Below the pieces are notes generated by a model that saw only the letters and a list, made by a program, of their open reading frames with translations, ran no database searches and was not told the origin of the DNA. Positions 44,537 to 56,342 of a stretch of 64,000 nucleotides of DNA are shown here, piece after piece. The stretch's first letter is position 1. Every line of letters starts with the position of its first letter. Location: positions 1,231,745 to 1,295,744 of the forward strand of contig OZ025210.1 in NCBI GenBank assembly GCA_964019055.1. The letters run 5' to 3'. The stretch comes from Anthopleura xanthogrammica (lineage: Eukaryota; Cnidaria; Anthozoa; Actiniaria; Actiniidae). The position numbers were made by a program, and so were the translations under genes.

Positions 44537-45938
44537 ATTGATAGAGATGTTGTAATTTTAGTGCCATGGCAACAGCTATTTCCGTGGGATCTGCAGGAAT
44601 CCCATCAGCTGGGTTCATCTATCCGGTCATCCTGCTGCAGTCGCTTGGGCTTCCTGTGGAGGATTTGGCGCTCATTTTACCAGTGGAATGGTTATTGTAA
44701 GTACTATAAAACATGATTTTCAGCGAAGAGCAAATAATTACTATTTTTGATTTAAAATTAATTGTTCCTTTCACAAACTTTTATAGAAAAATTCTCTTTA
44801 AAATTCTCCCTCCAAGAACTTGAGGCTCAATGTTCCCAAGAATAACTGGTTGATATGCGCTTACCAATTTTTCTTAACTATCGAATCACGGTATTCTACA
44901 CTGCGCATGCCCAAATCGTTAGTTGTGCGCCATTATTTGCAACCTTTTCGAACCAATCAGAATTAGTGGTATAATTGTAGTCAAGGGTCATTTGCCGTTA
45001 CCCATGACGCAAGCCATCTTGAATTCTATTGTTTTAAATAAGACATTATTGGATGCTCAAGGGCAATTATATTCACCACTTTCGCATTCCCATAATGCTT
45101 TGCGTTTTTTGGGGGGTAACAATGGCAAAAAAAAATTTCGAAAATTCAAAACTTTTCATGGAGATGCTGAGTATGTTATTATCATTGAAAAATCCAGTGT
45201 CAGTTTAATCAGAGTTAATTCCACACGTATGGGAGAATGAAACGTTTGGTGTTACAGACAATGTATGGACTTACCAAGAAATGTCATGACTTTTACTCGT
45301 AAACCTGTTCAAATATCTTTCTTTCTGGTTTTTGTGAATTCTGATAGAATCTATTTTGTGTTTTTGGATGATTTTCCTTCAATTCTTATTAATCTTCATG
45401 GTAATATTAACGATTTTGTCTCGTTGTTGCTCCCCAAAACGCAAAGCATTATGAGAATGTGAAAGTGGTGAATTGGCAAATTTATAGTATGGACAGCTGT
45501 CAGGGTGTCTTTTCATATAATTTAACGTTATCCAATGGGAAACACATCTAAAAAACCAATCAAATTTGCTGGTAAGGTAGTTGGAGCGATATGTGAAACA
45601 CCAAAGCGTAAAAATATTTGAAAAAGTAACCCCGTCACTCTTTGCTTTATAAATATTACCACGTTTGCCCCCTCAGCATCCCATAATTCAAGATGACTGT
45701 TGTATTAGTTAAAAAGGTCTATTGTATGTATTTATCTAGTGATCGCTTCCGTACTACGGTCAACGTATGGGGGGACTCTGTTGGTGCTGGGGTTGTCAAT
45801 CATATGTCACGTGCTGACCTGTTGGCCTTTGATGCAGAGAAAGTCGAAAATGGCGAAGCTGGAGGAACTGAACTTGACAACCTTGGTGAAAACAATCACC
45901 AGGAAGTTGGTTTCCATGATGAAAACACCTTTTTGTAG
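38350..45938 (+). CDS. SLC1-family excitatory amino-acid transporter, gene B (530 aa)
   Basis: Seven exons: 38350-38810, 40682-40724, 40919-41244, 42399-42632, 43137-43331, 44562-44696 and 45740-45938, phases as in gene A. Landmarks are a Cys-rich N-terminus, [28 protein letters not shown], the extracellular loop with NGTHNITT, hairpin 1 FGISSSSATLP, TM7 [11 protein letters not shown], hairpin 2 [11 protein letters not shown], and TM8 [13 protein letters not shown] with the substrate Arg and Asp kept. This predicts a Na+-coupled Glu/Asp carrier in the plasma membrane. The TM7 NMDGT threonine is Gly and the next motif (AIFE) is closer to neutral amino-acid carriers (ASCT NMDGAAIFQ). The C-terminus N-T-F-L fits a class I PDZ ligand. 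It lies in tandem with gene A. Intron 5 holds a 69-bp minisatellite. Confidence 0.93.
39300..39495 (-). repeat. tRNA-derived SINE
   Basis: On the minus strand the head begins tgggtggcgtagtggttta (A-box), then gtccgagttggagccccgg (B-box-like) 40-50 bp on, followed by a unique tail. It lies in SLC1-B intron 1 and no functional tRNA fold is evident. A related head (ggtttgattccc B-box) is at 43031-43082. Confidence 0.6.
40168..40452. repeat. Foldback element with poly-G/poly-C ends
   Basis: Ends are cccgggggggg and ccccccccggggg. Inner arms atacggggatgctccgcccgg and cgggcggagcatccccgtat are perfect complements. Between them are degenerate 'aaaggtacccctttt' repeats. In SLC1-B intron 1. Confidence 0.8.
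40508..40592. repeat. Pyrimidine-rich (CCTT/TTTC)n tract
   Basis: About 85 bp of almost pure C/T on the plus strand, in SLC1-B intron 1, about 90 bp upstream of the 43-bp exon 2. Open frames in it are compositional artefacts. Confidence 0.85.
41304..41681. repeat. Foldback element with gacgtcaca arms
   Basis: Left end ttaaggtttttcatgtgacg pairs with right end cgtgacgtcacagtgaaaaa plus cctcaa. About 375 bp, in SLC1-B intron 3. Confidence 0.75.
42736..42902. repeat. 57-bp minisatellite, inverse orientation (about 3 copies)
   Basis: The unit (gaacaacctctgggctgat, then cagggtacggctaactcaca) is the reverse complement of the array at 33556-33890. Here it is in intron 4 of gene B, there in intron 2 of gene A. 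Confidence 0.9.
43031..43082 (-). repeat. tRNA-like SINE head fragment
   Basis: The minus strand reads tctcgggtttgattcccag, a good B-box, preceded by ctcacctctgag. This is a partial SINE just before SLC1-B exon 5. Confidence 0.45.
43481..44380. repeat. 69-bp minisatellite, 13 near-perfect copies, SLC1-B intron 5
   Basis: The unit contains ctctttccaggtttctcttg, gggcagacgcgtttaccatt and aaccggaagctatagtccaa. Copies are almost identical; the first and last carry the few variants. Because 69 is divisible by 3, the minus strand stays open for 331 codons with a 23-residue repeat. Each unit has a T/C tract followed by CAG, a good 3' splice-site match in the sense direction of the gene. Confidence 0.96.
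44485..44535. repeat. (TTA)n microsatellite
   Basis: About 17 ttattattat triplets about 30 bp before SLC1-B exon 6. Antisense frames encode poly-Asn only. Confidence 0.95.
45062..45482. repeat. Foldback element with tcaccactttcgcattc arms
   Basis: Left attcaccactttcgcattcc plus ataatgctttgcgtttt pairs with right aaaacgcaaagcattatgag plus gtgaaagtggtgaat. About 420 bp, in SLC1-B intron 6. Confidence 0.8.
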
Positions 45939-45965
45939 TATTGATTGCATCTTATTACTTAGGAA

Positions 45966-46180
45966 CAAGGTCAAAACAGTTGTCCAAAATAGGGACCCGA
46001 TTTTATTGGTTTAGGTGGTGGGTACCGGATACCCCCTCCCCCCCCCCCCCCCCCCTCAGAGACCTCTTGAAATGCTCGAAAATGGGTGTCCGTAGTGACT
46101 ATTTCTATCCACAAATACGTTGTTTAGCTTACATGAAAAAAGACAGTAGATTCACTTCTACGATTTGATTTTAGTTTTGG
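45966..46180. repeat. Dispersed repeat, second copy of 13248-13460
   Basis: Shares caaaacagttgtccaaaata, gacccgattttattggttta, a long C run and gtgtccgtagtgactatttc with the copy in cyclase intron 1. It starts about 30 bp past the SLC1-B stop codon, so it probably lies in that 3' UTR. Confidence 0.8.
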
Positions 46181-46349
46181 AGATATTTGTGTACAACATT
46201 TAGGATTTCACTTCCAGAGGTGGTGGATACCGGGTAACACCACCCCTCCCCTCTAAATCAGGTCCCGTAAGATGACAAATATTTTGACTTTGTCCCTTAT
46301 AAGTATCTAGAATGAAAATTATTTTTTGAAATGCACTAAATGGTAATAA

Positions 46350-46969
46350 TTAAAGGTACGGCAATACGAGCAACAAAATCGTGCAACTTGTCGCGCAATT
46401 AGGATCGATTTACGTCGCAAGTTAAGGCTGCTCGTTGCAAAAAGTTGCAAGTTGCACAATTTTGTTGCTCGTATTAACGCACCTTAATAGATAAGCATGT
46501 TAAGTCGCACCTACGTTAGCAATTTTTCCTTGACAAGTATTTTGCTCGTGTAGATGAGGAAAAGGTATTACGGGCACAACAGAAACTTCTCCAGGAAAAC
46601 TTGTTCATCATCTACACGAGCAAGGAAACCTTAACAATGGAAAATTGTCAAAGAAAACTTGCTGATCGTCTACACGAGCGATGAAAATTAATTAAAGTAA
46701 GGGAATGTGACACCTTTCTTTCCATACTCCATGCCACGCCCACAATGTTTCATAATATGCCAGACACGCACTTTGATACATACATGACACAATAGCCCAC
46801 GTTCGATATTCTGGTTGAGTGCTCACGCACGAAACAATTCAAGGCGAGACTCCGGGGAAATAAAAGAATATATTTGGATGACTGCATTGTTTCCCCGGAG
46901 CCTCGTCTTGAATTGCTTTGTGCGTGATCACTTAACCAGAATATCGAACGTAGGTTATTCCCGCTAGAC
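46350..46969. repeat. Cluster of three foldback elements
   Basis: 46350-46488 has arms ttaaaggtacggcaatacga and tcgtattaacgcaccttaa around agcaacaaaatcgtgcaac. About 46500-46690 repeats ctcgtgtagatga in both orientations. 46793-46969 has arms cgttcgatattctggttgag and cttaaccagaatatcgaacg. Confidence 0.7.
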
Positions 46970-49883
46970 CAGGTACACAGGAATACAAGGTGACTATTAA
47001 GTTTATTAATGAGCTAATTCTTTGTATATAATTTCAGTCAATCAAGCACACTTAATTATTATCAAAAGAATATTAAATTTTTCACAAAAAGAGGTTTGAT
47101 ATACCTTAATTATACAATGAAACAGCCAGGAGCTATAAAAGCGAAATACCGCGAAATTTGGAGAACAGGTCGAAGGGGACTGGGGATTAGAGGGCACTAG
47201 GATGAGGATTATTCTCTTTCTCCATTTTCCTTCTCCTTTTCCTCCTTCTCTTGATTCCTGTGGTAATTATAACGGAATGGAGGAAGGAGGTTTGGGAGAG
47301 TCAACTCTCAATCACAGTCTCCCTTATATAGTCAGGTTAATCTACCGACCACAGGTAGCCCGCAAAAAGAAAGAATCAAAATGATCCCAAAGCAGAGAGA
47401 TGCCACGAGACTGCCGGAGACAACAATGGCACACAACCAACGCATTCCACTAAAGAATTGTAACACATAACTTCGTGAATTCTTTACGCCTTACTCATCA
47501 AGCGGTCCAATCATATTTCAGTTAGCTGCATCACGTGACACGTGGAACATATTTAATGCGGATTAGTTGATCGTTGAATTAGACAAACCTTCTGTAATTA
47601 GCCGCAGAATGTCGATGAGAACAACATTCCTTATGAGACTAGAATACCCTGGTTTAAAGGAATAAGAACGAGTGAAAAATGGATTCATACAAGGCTTATA
47701 ATCTGTATAATGGTGAGTAGTTAACCAAGGTGGTTTCTCGTGTAGGTTCGCATGCTATACGCCACGCATTCTATCACAACAGACCCTAAAAGCAGCATAT
47801 CTTAAGCCTTAGATAATGAATACTCCTACCAAAAATGCACAGAAAAGATACACGAGGTTAAGAGAAACCAAGATGGCGGTCTCATACTTTACTGACAGAA
47901 TTGTATTTGTTCACAATGAAACAATTTGAAGCCCTGACATATGGACTGAAGGTGTAGCTAAGACATTTGGATTAGATTTTTTTAAAGACTGGCATTAGAA
48001 ATTCAAAATTACTTTACTCTGAACCAAGAATACTGGGTTTCTGAGATCAATATGGCGTTGATGACGTCATGGTTGCGCGCGCATTTAATTTGATGGGACA
48101 CGGAAATAAGCGAAATTAGAAGATATGAGAAAAAAGTGTTTATCGTTATCCAGAATTTTAAAATTTCTCTATTAACGAATGGTTTATTTTTGTAATCACA
48201 AAATTCTTTAGATGAATGCATATTCAACCTGGTCTTGTAGGGCAAAACAATAGATTTTTTTCTTATGAGAAATGCAAATTGTTCCCCAAAAATCGTACAT
48301 TTTTTCTGCTCCAAACAATGCTCTATCTATAGAGATGTTAAGTTGTGACGTATTTCCGGGTCCAACTGCTCAAAAATACCGCTAAAATAAAGCGAAAAAC
48401 GTACTCAATGATTTAACCTTCACCTGAAACAATTAGAACTTTGGAGAACAAATCCTGTCATAAAGAAAAAGTAGGAAAAATCTTCATAGAACTGCTTTTC
48501 GTTTTGGACCCAGAAGTCGTTTTTCCATACGAGTGACGCCACACTTAAAAGCTCTATAAGAGATAAGAAGAGTTCTCGGTGGCCACGTTGCAAGGTGATA
48601 TAGTAAATAAAGACAAAACATATATTTTTCAAAACATTTATTTCCCATGCAATCAAAATTCCTTACAATACAATTCTTACTAAAAACCATATCAAATATC
48701 AATCAATTAGATACAATTGTAAACTAAACACGAAACATTTAGCTGAAAAAGAATCTTTCGGTCAAATTTCGTATGAGCATAAATAACATCTTAGATTGGC
48801 TTGTTTCTCTCGATTCGCTTGCGAGCGTTCTCAAGAGAGTCCAAAGACAAGGACTTCGCGCCCATGTTGGCGGTATTAACAAAAGAGCTAGTGAAAACTC
48901 CACCAACATGGCGGCGATGACGTCACTTGAAAGACAAAAATATGGAAACACTGCCTATCCAATCAGAATCCTTGGTTACGATGACGTCGGTACCGCTTGG
49001 TTTTTTATACTCATAAGAAATATTTCTAAAAAGTAGAAGTCGATAAATCTATGTACAAAATGCACTCGAGAGCTTGTATGAAGGATAGGAGGAAACATTA
49101 GTTTCTCGTAACACTCCCTTTCAAAATTATATTAATGATCTTGCAACAATCAAACCCTGCCCCCCCCTAAAAAAATTCTGAAAAATGTCATTGAAATATT
49201 CCAACCCCCCCTGTATCCATAAAAATAGTGACATTATTTGCTAAAGACCTCCCCCCCTGATATATGGATTCCCTGATACCTTGATTCCTTCATCCTTTCT
49301 ACAAGAGAACTGAGTTAACTATAAATATAGATACATAAAATACATGCAATTCCATTAAAAATAGTTGATTCCAATATATGTATTAAGCAATTATTGGATG
49401 AGGTTGAGCATGATATCGTAAACTATCAAGACCAAGGCCGTGTTATCTGCCGAAGCCGTAGGCTGAGATCTTGATAATTTAAGATATTATGCGAAAACCG
49501 CGAATTCAATAATTGTTTTATTATACATTTTGTAAACTAAGAATATTCTGCTTTCGAAAAAATAACGTATTTCGATTTCCATTGTGACCTTTGAACTCGA
49601 CATTTGTCACGTGATCAAGTTTTTATTTTTTTCCACCGTGCATTTTTAAAATCATTTGCATTTTTTGAAAGCACTGAATTTGTACCTTGCAGCTTCGATT
49701 GCATGCTTTGCGTTTGGCCAGTGAACAGATTCGTAGGAATTAGTGAATAGAAGTTCATAGAAGTTGGAACAAGATGGCAGATGTTTTCGATCTTGTCCTC
49801 AACTTAACCCCGACAATCCTATGCGGTTTGAATTTGTTCCTAGTCCTTCTCTGAATTTAGGTACACAAATAGTCACCAGTCCC

Positions 49884-50033
49884 TCCCAGGGACCGCGGAG
49901 CGTAATTTTGATTGGGGGGGCTAACGACCAACAAATACTGGAAGACCTATAGAGTTTGGGGCATGCTGCCATTATTGGGGGTGCTATAGCCCCCAGCCCC
50001 CCCCCCCCCTGCTCCGCGGTCCCTGCCTCCACG
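49884..50033. repeat. Foldback element with cagggaccgcggagc ends
   Basis: The left end cagggaccgcggagc and the right end gctccgcggtccctg are perfect inverted repeats. The interior carries a G run followed by C runs. Confidence 0.8.
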
Positions 50034-50252
50034 TGTCACAAAAAGTTAATGGTTCATCGATAGTGCTAGAAAACTAGACTGGAACCAACGTCAAACTAAA
50101 CAAATATTTTCGTCATGAAACCCAAATCTATGGCCTTAAAAATACTATATAGCTTAATACCCAGCATCGTCATAAAATATTTTTTACCTTGAGGGAATTG
50201 GTGTGTTAGGGATGTTGACTGTAAGCGCCCTCAAGGGACATTATATGGACTG

Positions 50253-50772
50253 AAGGCCGGCACACATTAGGTGTCAAATCGCTGCAACACGACGCAGGGA
50301 CAATACTCCCCGTCTGTACACACATGCGACAACGCCATTTTCACTCATTGTGTCGCTGCAAAAGGTCCCATGAATTCAAGCCAGTTTGAATTCGTGCGAC
50401 ATATTGCAGGGACAAAATTCTGTCGCTGGGACAAGATTTTTCACGAAATTCCACAGTACACACGAGGGGAATTGTCGCCGACTTGACGCCTAGTGTGTGC
50501 CGGGCTTGAGTTATTTTGTCCTCAAGAATTTGGCTTCCTCCTTATTGCATAATTTACATGCATTTAAAAAATGGTCACTCGATTCAACTGAAAAACTAAG
50601 AATTACACTCCATCTAAAGCAAAATAGCAGATGTAAGAGTTACACTTCATTGCCTTCAAACAATTGCTTTAAGTCGTGGCATTTTGGTCAGTTTCTATAC
50701 ATTTATTGTATTGTTGACCCAAATGCCTCGACTTGAAACAATTGTTTGAAGGCAATGGGTTGTAACTCTGAT
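50253..50772. repeat. Two foldback elements 3' of SLC1-C
   Basis: 50253-50509 has arms ccggcacacattaggtgtca and tgacgcctagtgtgtgccgg. 50636-50772 has arms agagttacacttcattgcct and ggcaatgggttgtaactct, with an inner caaacaattg palindrome. Confidence 0.8.
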
Positions 50773-50915
50773 ATCTGCCATTACTAAAAATAAAACGACG
50801 TTCTAATAACTCAAATATTTAAATACTGAAAGCTAAGTTAAACTACTGCAAAATTAATACACTACAACAAACAACCTGAAGGGAAGTGGAGACCCCATTG
50901 CATTCTGGGATTGAT

Positions 50916-53900
50916 TTAGACGTTCTCTGCATCCGGGTCCTTGGGAATGTAGCGTTCTGCGAGCTCAAGTGTGTGTCCTTCGTCAAGCCCGTGATCCATC
51001 ATCATGAGGTCATCACGTGATAGATGCTCAACGATTCCTGAACCATAAGCGTCACCCATGACGTTGACGATTGTACGGAAACGGTCACTATGGTAACGAT
51101 AACGGTGGGAATAGTTTAGTTGAGGAATTTTTCAGTGCATCTTTTTTCAACAATCTTCTCCTCCCCATCCCCCCAAGTTGTCTCGGGTTTCCAAGGGATG
51201 AGTAGAAAGACAATATATACTTACATGAACCAATCGACTGACCATATAAGGGCAATGTCGTCAGTTGGGAGTCCTACGGCTTGCAAGACGATCAGCATGG
51301 TAACCAGGCCTGCTGATGGGATACCAGCCGCTCCTATGGCTGCAGCAGTGGCTGTCAGACTAAAACAAACATTATAAAGCTTATTAATGAATAATTGAAG
51401 TTAATTGAAACACTGTTATCAATTTATGTCTAGTTTAACAAAGATGTCTAAAGTCCAATGCAGTGCTTTCTGTGTTAGATGTTAGACAGTCTTCTTTGAA
51501 TAGAAATGTCGTGAGAAGATCTGCGTCAAATTGTTATTAGTCTTTCTCTTCCAAAAATACGCGAGGGGGACTGAAAACGACTTAAAAAAGTTCTATAACT
51601 TTTCTTTAGTTAAGTTAGTCAATGAATTTCCACTTAACCATTCAGCTTGGTAATGTTTTCAGACCACGTGTCATCACTAGCCTTGGAAATAAGATTATTC
51701 AATCTTTGTACAATGTACAATGTACAATGTACAATGTACAATGTACAATGTACCGGTAAACAAAGACATGATACTCAAGAGAATGGAACGTGGTCTGTAA
51801 AACATTGCGCCAAAAATTAAAGGACCTATAGTGACGCAATTAGGAAATTAGTGATATTTTTTAATAATGATTAATAATAATTTTATTAACTTCTATTGCG
51901 CAAATATCAATCCTTGACGAATTTTTCATTTGCGCATTACAATATTTTACAATATATAATATAATATATAATTTTTTCAAAGGAACTACGTACACAGTTG
52001 TGATGATTTCGCTGGCACTCAAATCCATTCCATTCATCTGTGCTATCCACAGGCAGCTGATGCCCTCGTACAGAGCAGTCCCGTCCATGTTAACTGTTGC
52101 ACCCAGAGGTAACACAAAACGAACCACACGTCTGTCAACACGGTTGTATTCTTCACAGCAATGCATTGTGGTCGGAAGAGTTGCTGAACTAAATGACAAG
52201 GAAAAAGATGTATTAATTCATATGCCAAGGTATTGAAAGTCACGAGGTATGTCACGTGCATTGTCATTCTCACTGCGCATGCGCGCATTTCGTCGAGCAT
52301 GCGTTTTAAGAATGACATAGATATATAGACTATTTGCACTTCGGAATGCAGCTCAATTTGGAGGACAAAACAATAGGTTTCCAATTCACATACAGGAGAT
52401 TGAAAACCCCGGATGTATCAGTGTTTACCCAATAATCGATCATAAAAAGTAAGAAAGACAAATCAACCTACGTTTGAACAAATAGTGTTTCCTTACCTCG
52501 AATCGGTACCAAACGCAGTTATAATGGCATCACGCATGTTCAGCATGAATTTGTACGGGTTTTTACGGGTAAAAATAAAATAAACGAATGGTAACAGAAT
52601 GAGGCCGTGAATGAGAAGAGCAGAGATGGACGTGACCATAAACATGCCAAGAGCAGCGAATGAGCTCGGGATGTCTTCCATCTGGACAAGATTCTTGGCT
52701 ATCAAACTGCAGATACCAATAGGAGAGAGCCTGGAGGAAAAGATTGAATACGTTACTGAGCATGCGCGGTAACCGGATTTTGTATCCAGAGCCTGCTTTT
52801 CTTATGGACAGCAGTAAGGAATGAGCCCGCGTTGTTTTGAGGCCTTTTCAAGACAAGAATAAGGAAATGTTGACAAGAAGAAAAATTCGCCATTTGAAAA
52901 ATTCGCCTTTTGAAGTCGCCATTTTTTTGAAGCACAAATTTATCCTGTGTTTTTCAAATCACAGAAAAAGATATAAAAATTCCTTCAAAGAATAGATTAG
53001 TACGAGCGGAAACTGTAGAGCTGTTACTCTAAGTGGTATTTACTTAGAACCAATGAGAAAGCAAGAAGACGTATACCAGTGTGCATGTATCTACGCGGAA
53101 ACCATTTGAGTGTCACATTACCGCATATTTACCCGCCAAAACTTACCACATGACTATGGTAATCATCTGCATGATAACTTCATTCATAGCCTCCAGTACT
53201 AATTTCAGAGGGGTGCCGCGGTCTCCTAATCGTCCAAGTACTATACCAAATACAATAGAGAACACGACAATACCCAATACGTTCAAGCCGTATTTACGAG
53301 AAAGGCCATTGGGTACAGTTTCCGAAGAGGGGTAAATTTCTATTCTTTCTGTCGTAACGTTCGTGGTGGCGTTGGAGAATACTATTTTCCCGGTTATTGT
53401 GCTGTTTTTGCGGCGGTCTATAGTACGATTAACGTAGGAGTACATGCCGGGAGCTGTCTTGTATTTTGTAGTTTTCTAAAACAAAATTAAAGTAAAATAT
53501 TAGAACAGGAATAAGACAAGGCGTGGATGACAACACAGGGAGCCCGCTAAGAAAGTTCCTAAGCTTCAGTTGGCCTAAGGTTTTTATGTCTGGCTTTGAA
53601 ATCTCTTACCTATGATTGGCCGAATTTGATTTACATTTGATATGTGGAATGTATAAGTTATATACAAAATCAGCCAATCACAAGCGACGTACCCATGCCC
53701 TATACTTTTGGTCGCCATTGGAAACATTGTTACATTTTGATCAATGTACTGGTCTGTATAGTAACACGTTTGGCACCATGAACGGGTCACGTGATCTTTT
53801 CCCGCCATTTTAGACTAGTTATGACGTGACCTGCTGGCGAGCTTGGAAGTACTCAAATATTTGCTTTTCAAATGCATTTCGTTATCTTCGCGTTCAGGGG

Positions 53901-56342
53901 AGTCTCACCTGCATGAACATGGCTTCAACGATGTTGTTTGGAAAACACATTCTGTTGATAAGAAAAAACAAATATTAAATATTTGACAAAAAGTGTGTCA
54001 ACAAAGGGCTTCTCACGTCATAGCATTTAGCTTTATTGATAGCGTCAGCCAATTTCCCGCGCTTACAGCTGATACTGTACTGGGATTGGTTGATATACGA
54101 TTTGTGCTTTCGTTTGACTGGTTCAAACGAGAAGCCATTTCAATGATTGTCACGATATCGTCGTAAATTTCCCACAAATTGTAAGAAAACAGTTTGGAAG
54201 TTTTATTAGACTACGTGATTTAACATCAGGGGGTAAAACATTGTTTTTACAATACAGGAAGCTTGGAAATTTGACAGCTGATCTATATTTGCAAGCATCT
54301 TCAAAACAATGTAGGAGACCTACGTGAATTTGCTAATAAACATCAATAATACTGCAACAATCTACGAGGTGAAGCAAGTGAAAAAAAATGAAATAAAAAA
54401 AATGAAACAAAAAAGAATGACGAAGATATCAATAATATTTTTATGTAGCTGTTTTAAACTAAAAAATGCTTTGACAAACGAGACAAACGCTTTGAAAACC
54501 AGATAACTTAATAGTCTCGTTTGGTGGTATATTTGTACACAATGGTATATACTAACTTTAACGTGGGAGAGGCAACGCTTGTGAAAAATCAAACAATACA
54601 CAATAACAAAAACAGCTTTGTGGGAGCTGTTCCAGGAAAATAAAAGACAATCTAGCAAATACTATTTTAAAAATCATTCCAAAATAAAAAACGAAGCATC
54701 AGAACGAAAGAATGAATGAGAATTAGGAAAGAGCGGAAAAAAAGGGGGAAAAAGCGCGAAAAGAAGAAAGACAGACTTGACTGATAAACCACAAAGTTGT
54801 GTTCAAAGGAACACTGTTATCTTCTATTGAATTTATTGTATGCAGGGATGTATGAAACGTGCTTAAATACGTTGAAACCAGTTAAAGATGATCGCTTAAA
54901 CCAATCTTCCTGTGAGTCATTTTGTTGAACACCGACTGAGTCATCCCTATAAGATTCACCAGGTCACGGTGCTAATATCTACTGTCCAACCACTTTACCG
55001 AAATTGTTTTTACAATGAGGTTATAAAAATAACGACTTTAATATCCTCAGCATGTACCTTCATTCGACAATAATAAAGATAATAAAGATGTTCTAAAAAA
55101 AAACTAAAAATGATGCTACAAAACACACATGTTCGTGAAAAGACATACTTGGACAAAACTCCCTGAAAAATTACACAAATTAAATAAGAGAACATTTCCA
55201 AATAACCATGAGCTTATTAATATCCTTAAGTTCCAGGATGTGTCGTGTCTCACATGCTACGATAGCCGACGGAGTCATAATGTCAACATAATACTCTACC
55301 TACGTAAGCAGTGAATGCGTAGTAGTAAAACGTTCCATGTTTACGAAATAATATCTACGCCACTAAACCTTTTCATTCTTTGTTCAGCATTTCAGTCAAG
55401 AATGGAATTATTTTAGGTTTTATGGTGTCATTCAAGTGCTATTTTTGTTATAACTCAATAAAAATATAAAAATTAATTTTTATGTTTACAAGGTAAAGTA
55501 GGCCGCTACATTTTTACAGTAAGAAATCCTAATACAAATTCGATTTCAATTGAACTAACTATTCACTAAAATGTAGTAAATGGTAAGTTAACAAGGTCTG
55601 GGGAAAAAAGCTAATCTCTTTTGTTTTTAACACAATAAAACATGTGCAAATTAGAGTTCTGATTTTGCCAAACTTTTCCTTCTTTCTAGAGCTATATTTC
55701 TTTCATATTGAAATCGTAAATCAGATTGGAATATTTACGATATCTTATTTTGCTCTATATTCATTCTATACACTTGAAAAAGCATTTACCTGGTCTAATA
55801 TCGAAATAACGAACATTAAATTGTAAATTTGGTCATTTTTAGCTATTTTTTTCTTACCTGACTAAATCTAAGAAGGAATCAATATTCCGTCGTGGTCCAA
55901 TTTTGTCTGGCGTCACATCTTGTTTCGGTCGATGCTTTCCGGGTTGAATAAGAGAAACTAAAGCAATCCCTAACAACACGGCAAGAAGCGTGGTACAAAG
56001 GTAGTAAAGAACAGTTCGTCTTCCAATTCTGCCTGTCGCATTGGCATCCAAAACACAAAGGGCACAGATCATGCTAAGCATTATAAGAGGAAGAATCAAC
56101 ATTTTTAACATGGCCATGAACAACTCGCCGATGAATCCAATAAGCATAATGGTAGTAGCTCGATCTTCTGGGCTTTTTATCTGGTTGACTGGTTTGTTAG
56201 CTAGAACACCGATTATAAAACCGACTATAACTCCTAATACGATCAGAATCATTAGAATATCTTTACGACAGCGGCCACAGAATGCTCTGCAGCAAGATCC
56301 ACAGCGATTCCCGCCAAACTCGATTCCTCTTCCTCTAGCCAT
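50916..56342 (-). CDS. SLC1-family excitatory amino-acid transporter, gene C (530 aa)
   Basis: Seven minus-strand exons: 55858-56342, 53909-53951, 53147-53475, 52497-52730, 51994-52188, 51225-51359 and 50916-51087. The start is the first true ATG (MARGRG); the open frame further upstream begins with TTG. Splice phases match genes A and B. Landmarks are a Cys-rich N-terminus, [28 protein letters not shown], a loop with several NxT glycosylation sites, hairpin 1 FGTDSSSATLP, TM7 [10 protein letters not shown] (canonical threonine kept), hairpin 2 [11 protein letters not shown] and TM8 [13 protein letters not shown] with the acidic-substrate Arg. This predicts a Na+-coupled Glu/Asp transporter. 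The first hairpin-1 residue, Ser in vertebrate EAATs, is Asp. The C-terminus ENV is not a clear PDZ ligand. The gene is convergent with gene B. Confidence 0.93.
51715..51760. repeat. (TGTACAA)n short tandem repeat
   Basis: Seven-base units tgtacaa repeated about six times in SLC1-C intron 5; partly self-complementary (tgtaca). Confidence 0.9.
52262..52402. repeat. Two MITE fragments in SLC1-C intron 4
   Basis: 52262-52316 is a compact palindrome with tgtcattct / agaatgaca ends of the tactgcgcatgc family. 52328-52402 matches the tagacccc family interior (gaatgcagctcaatttggag, then gacaaaacaatagg). Confidence 0.65.

Larger units (their letters stand above)
45939..50915. other. Intergenic region between convergent SLC1 genes B and C
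   Basis: About 5 kb without a recognisable exon. It holds the poly-C dispersed repeat (45966-46180) and foldbacks at 46350-46488, about 46500-46690, 46793-46969, 49884-50033, 50253-50509 and 50636-50772. 48770-48930 shares 'ttctcaagaga' and 'catgttggcggtattaacaaa' themes with 61780-61850. Short open frames at 48009-49036 look like chance. The 3' UTRs of B and C should lie at its ends. Confidence 0.65.
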
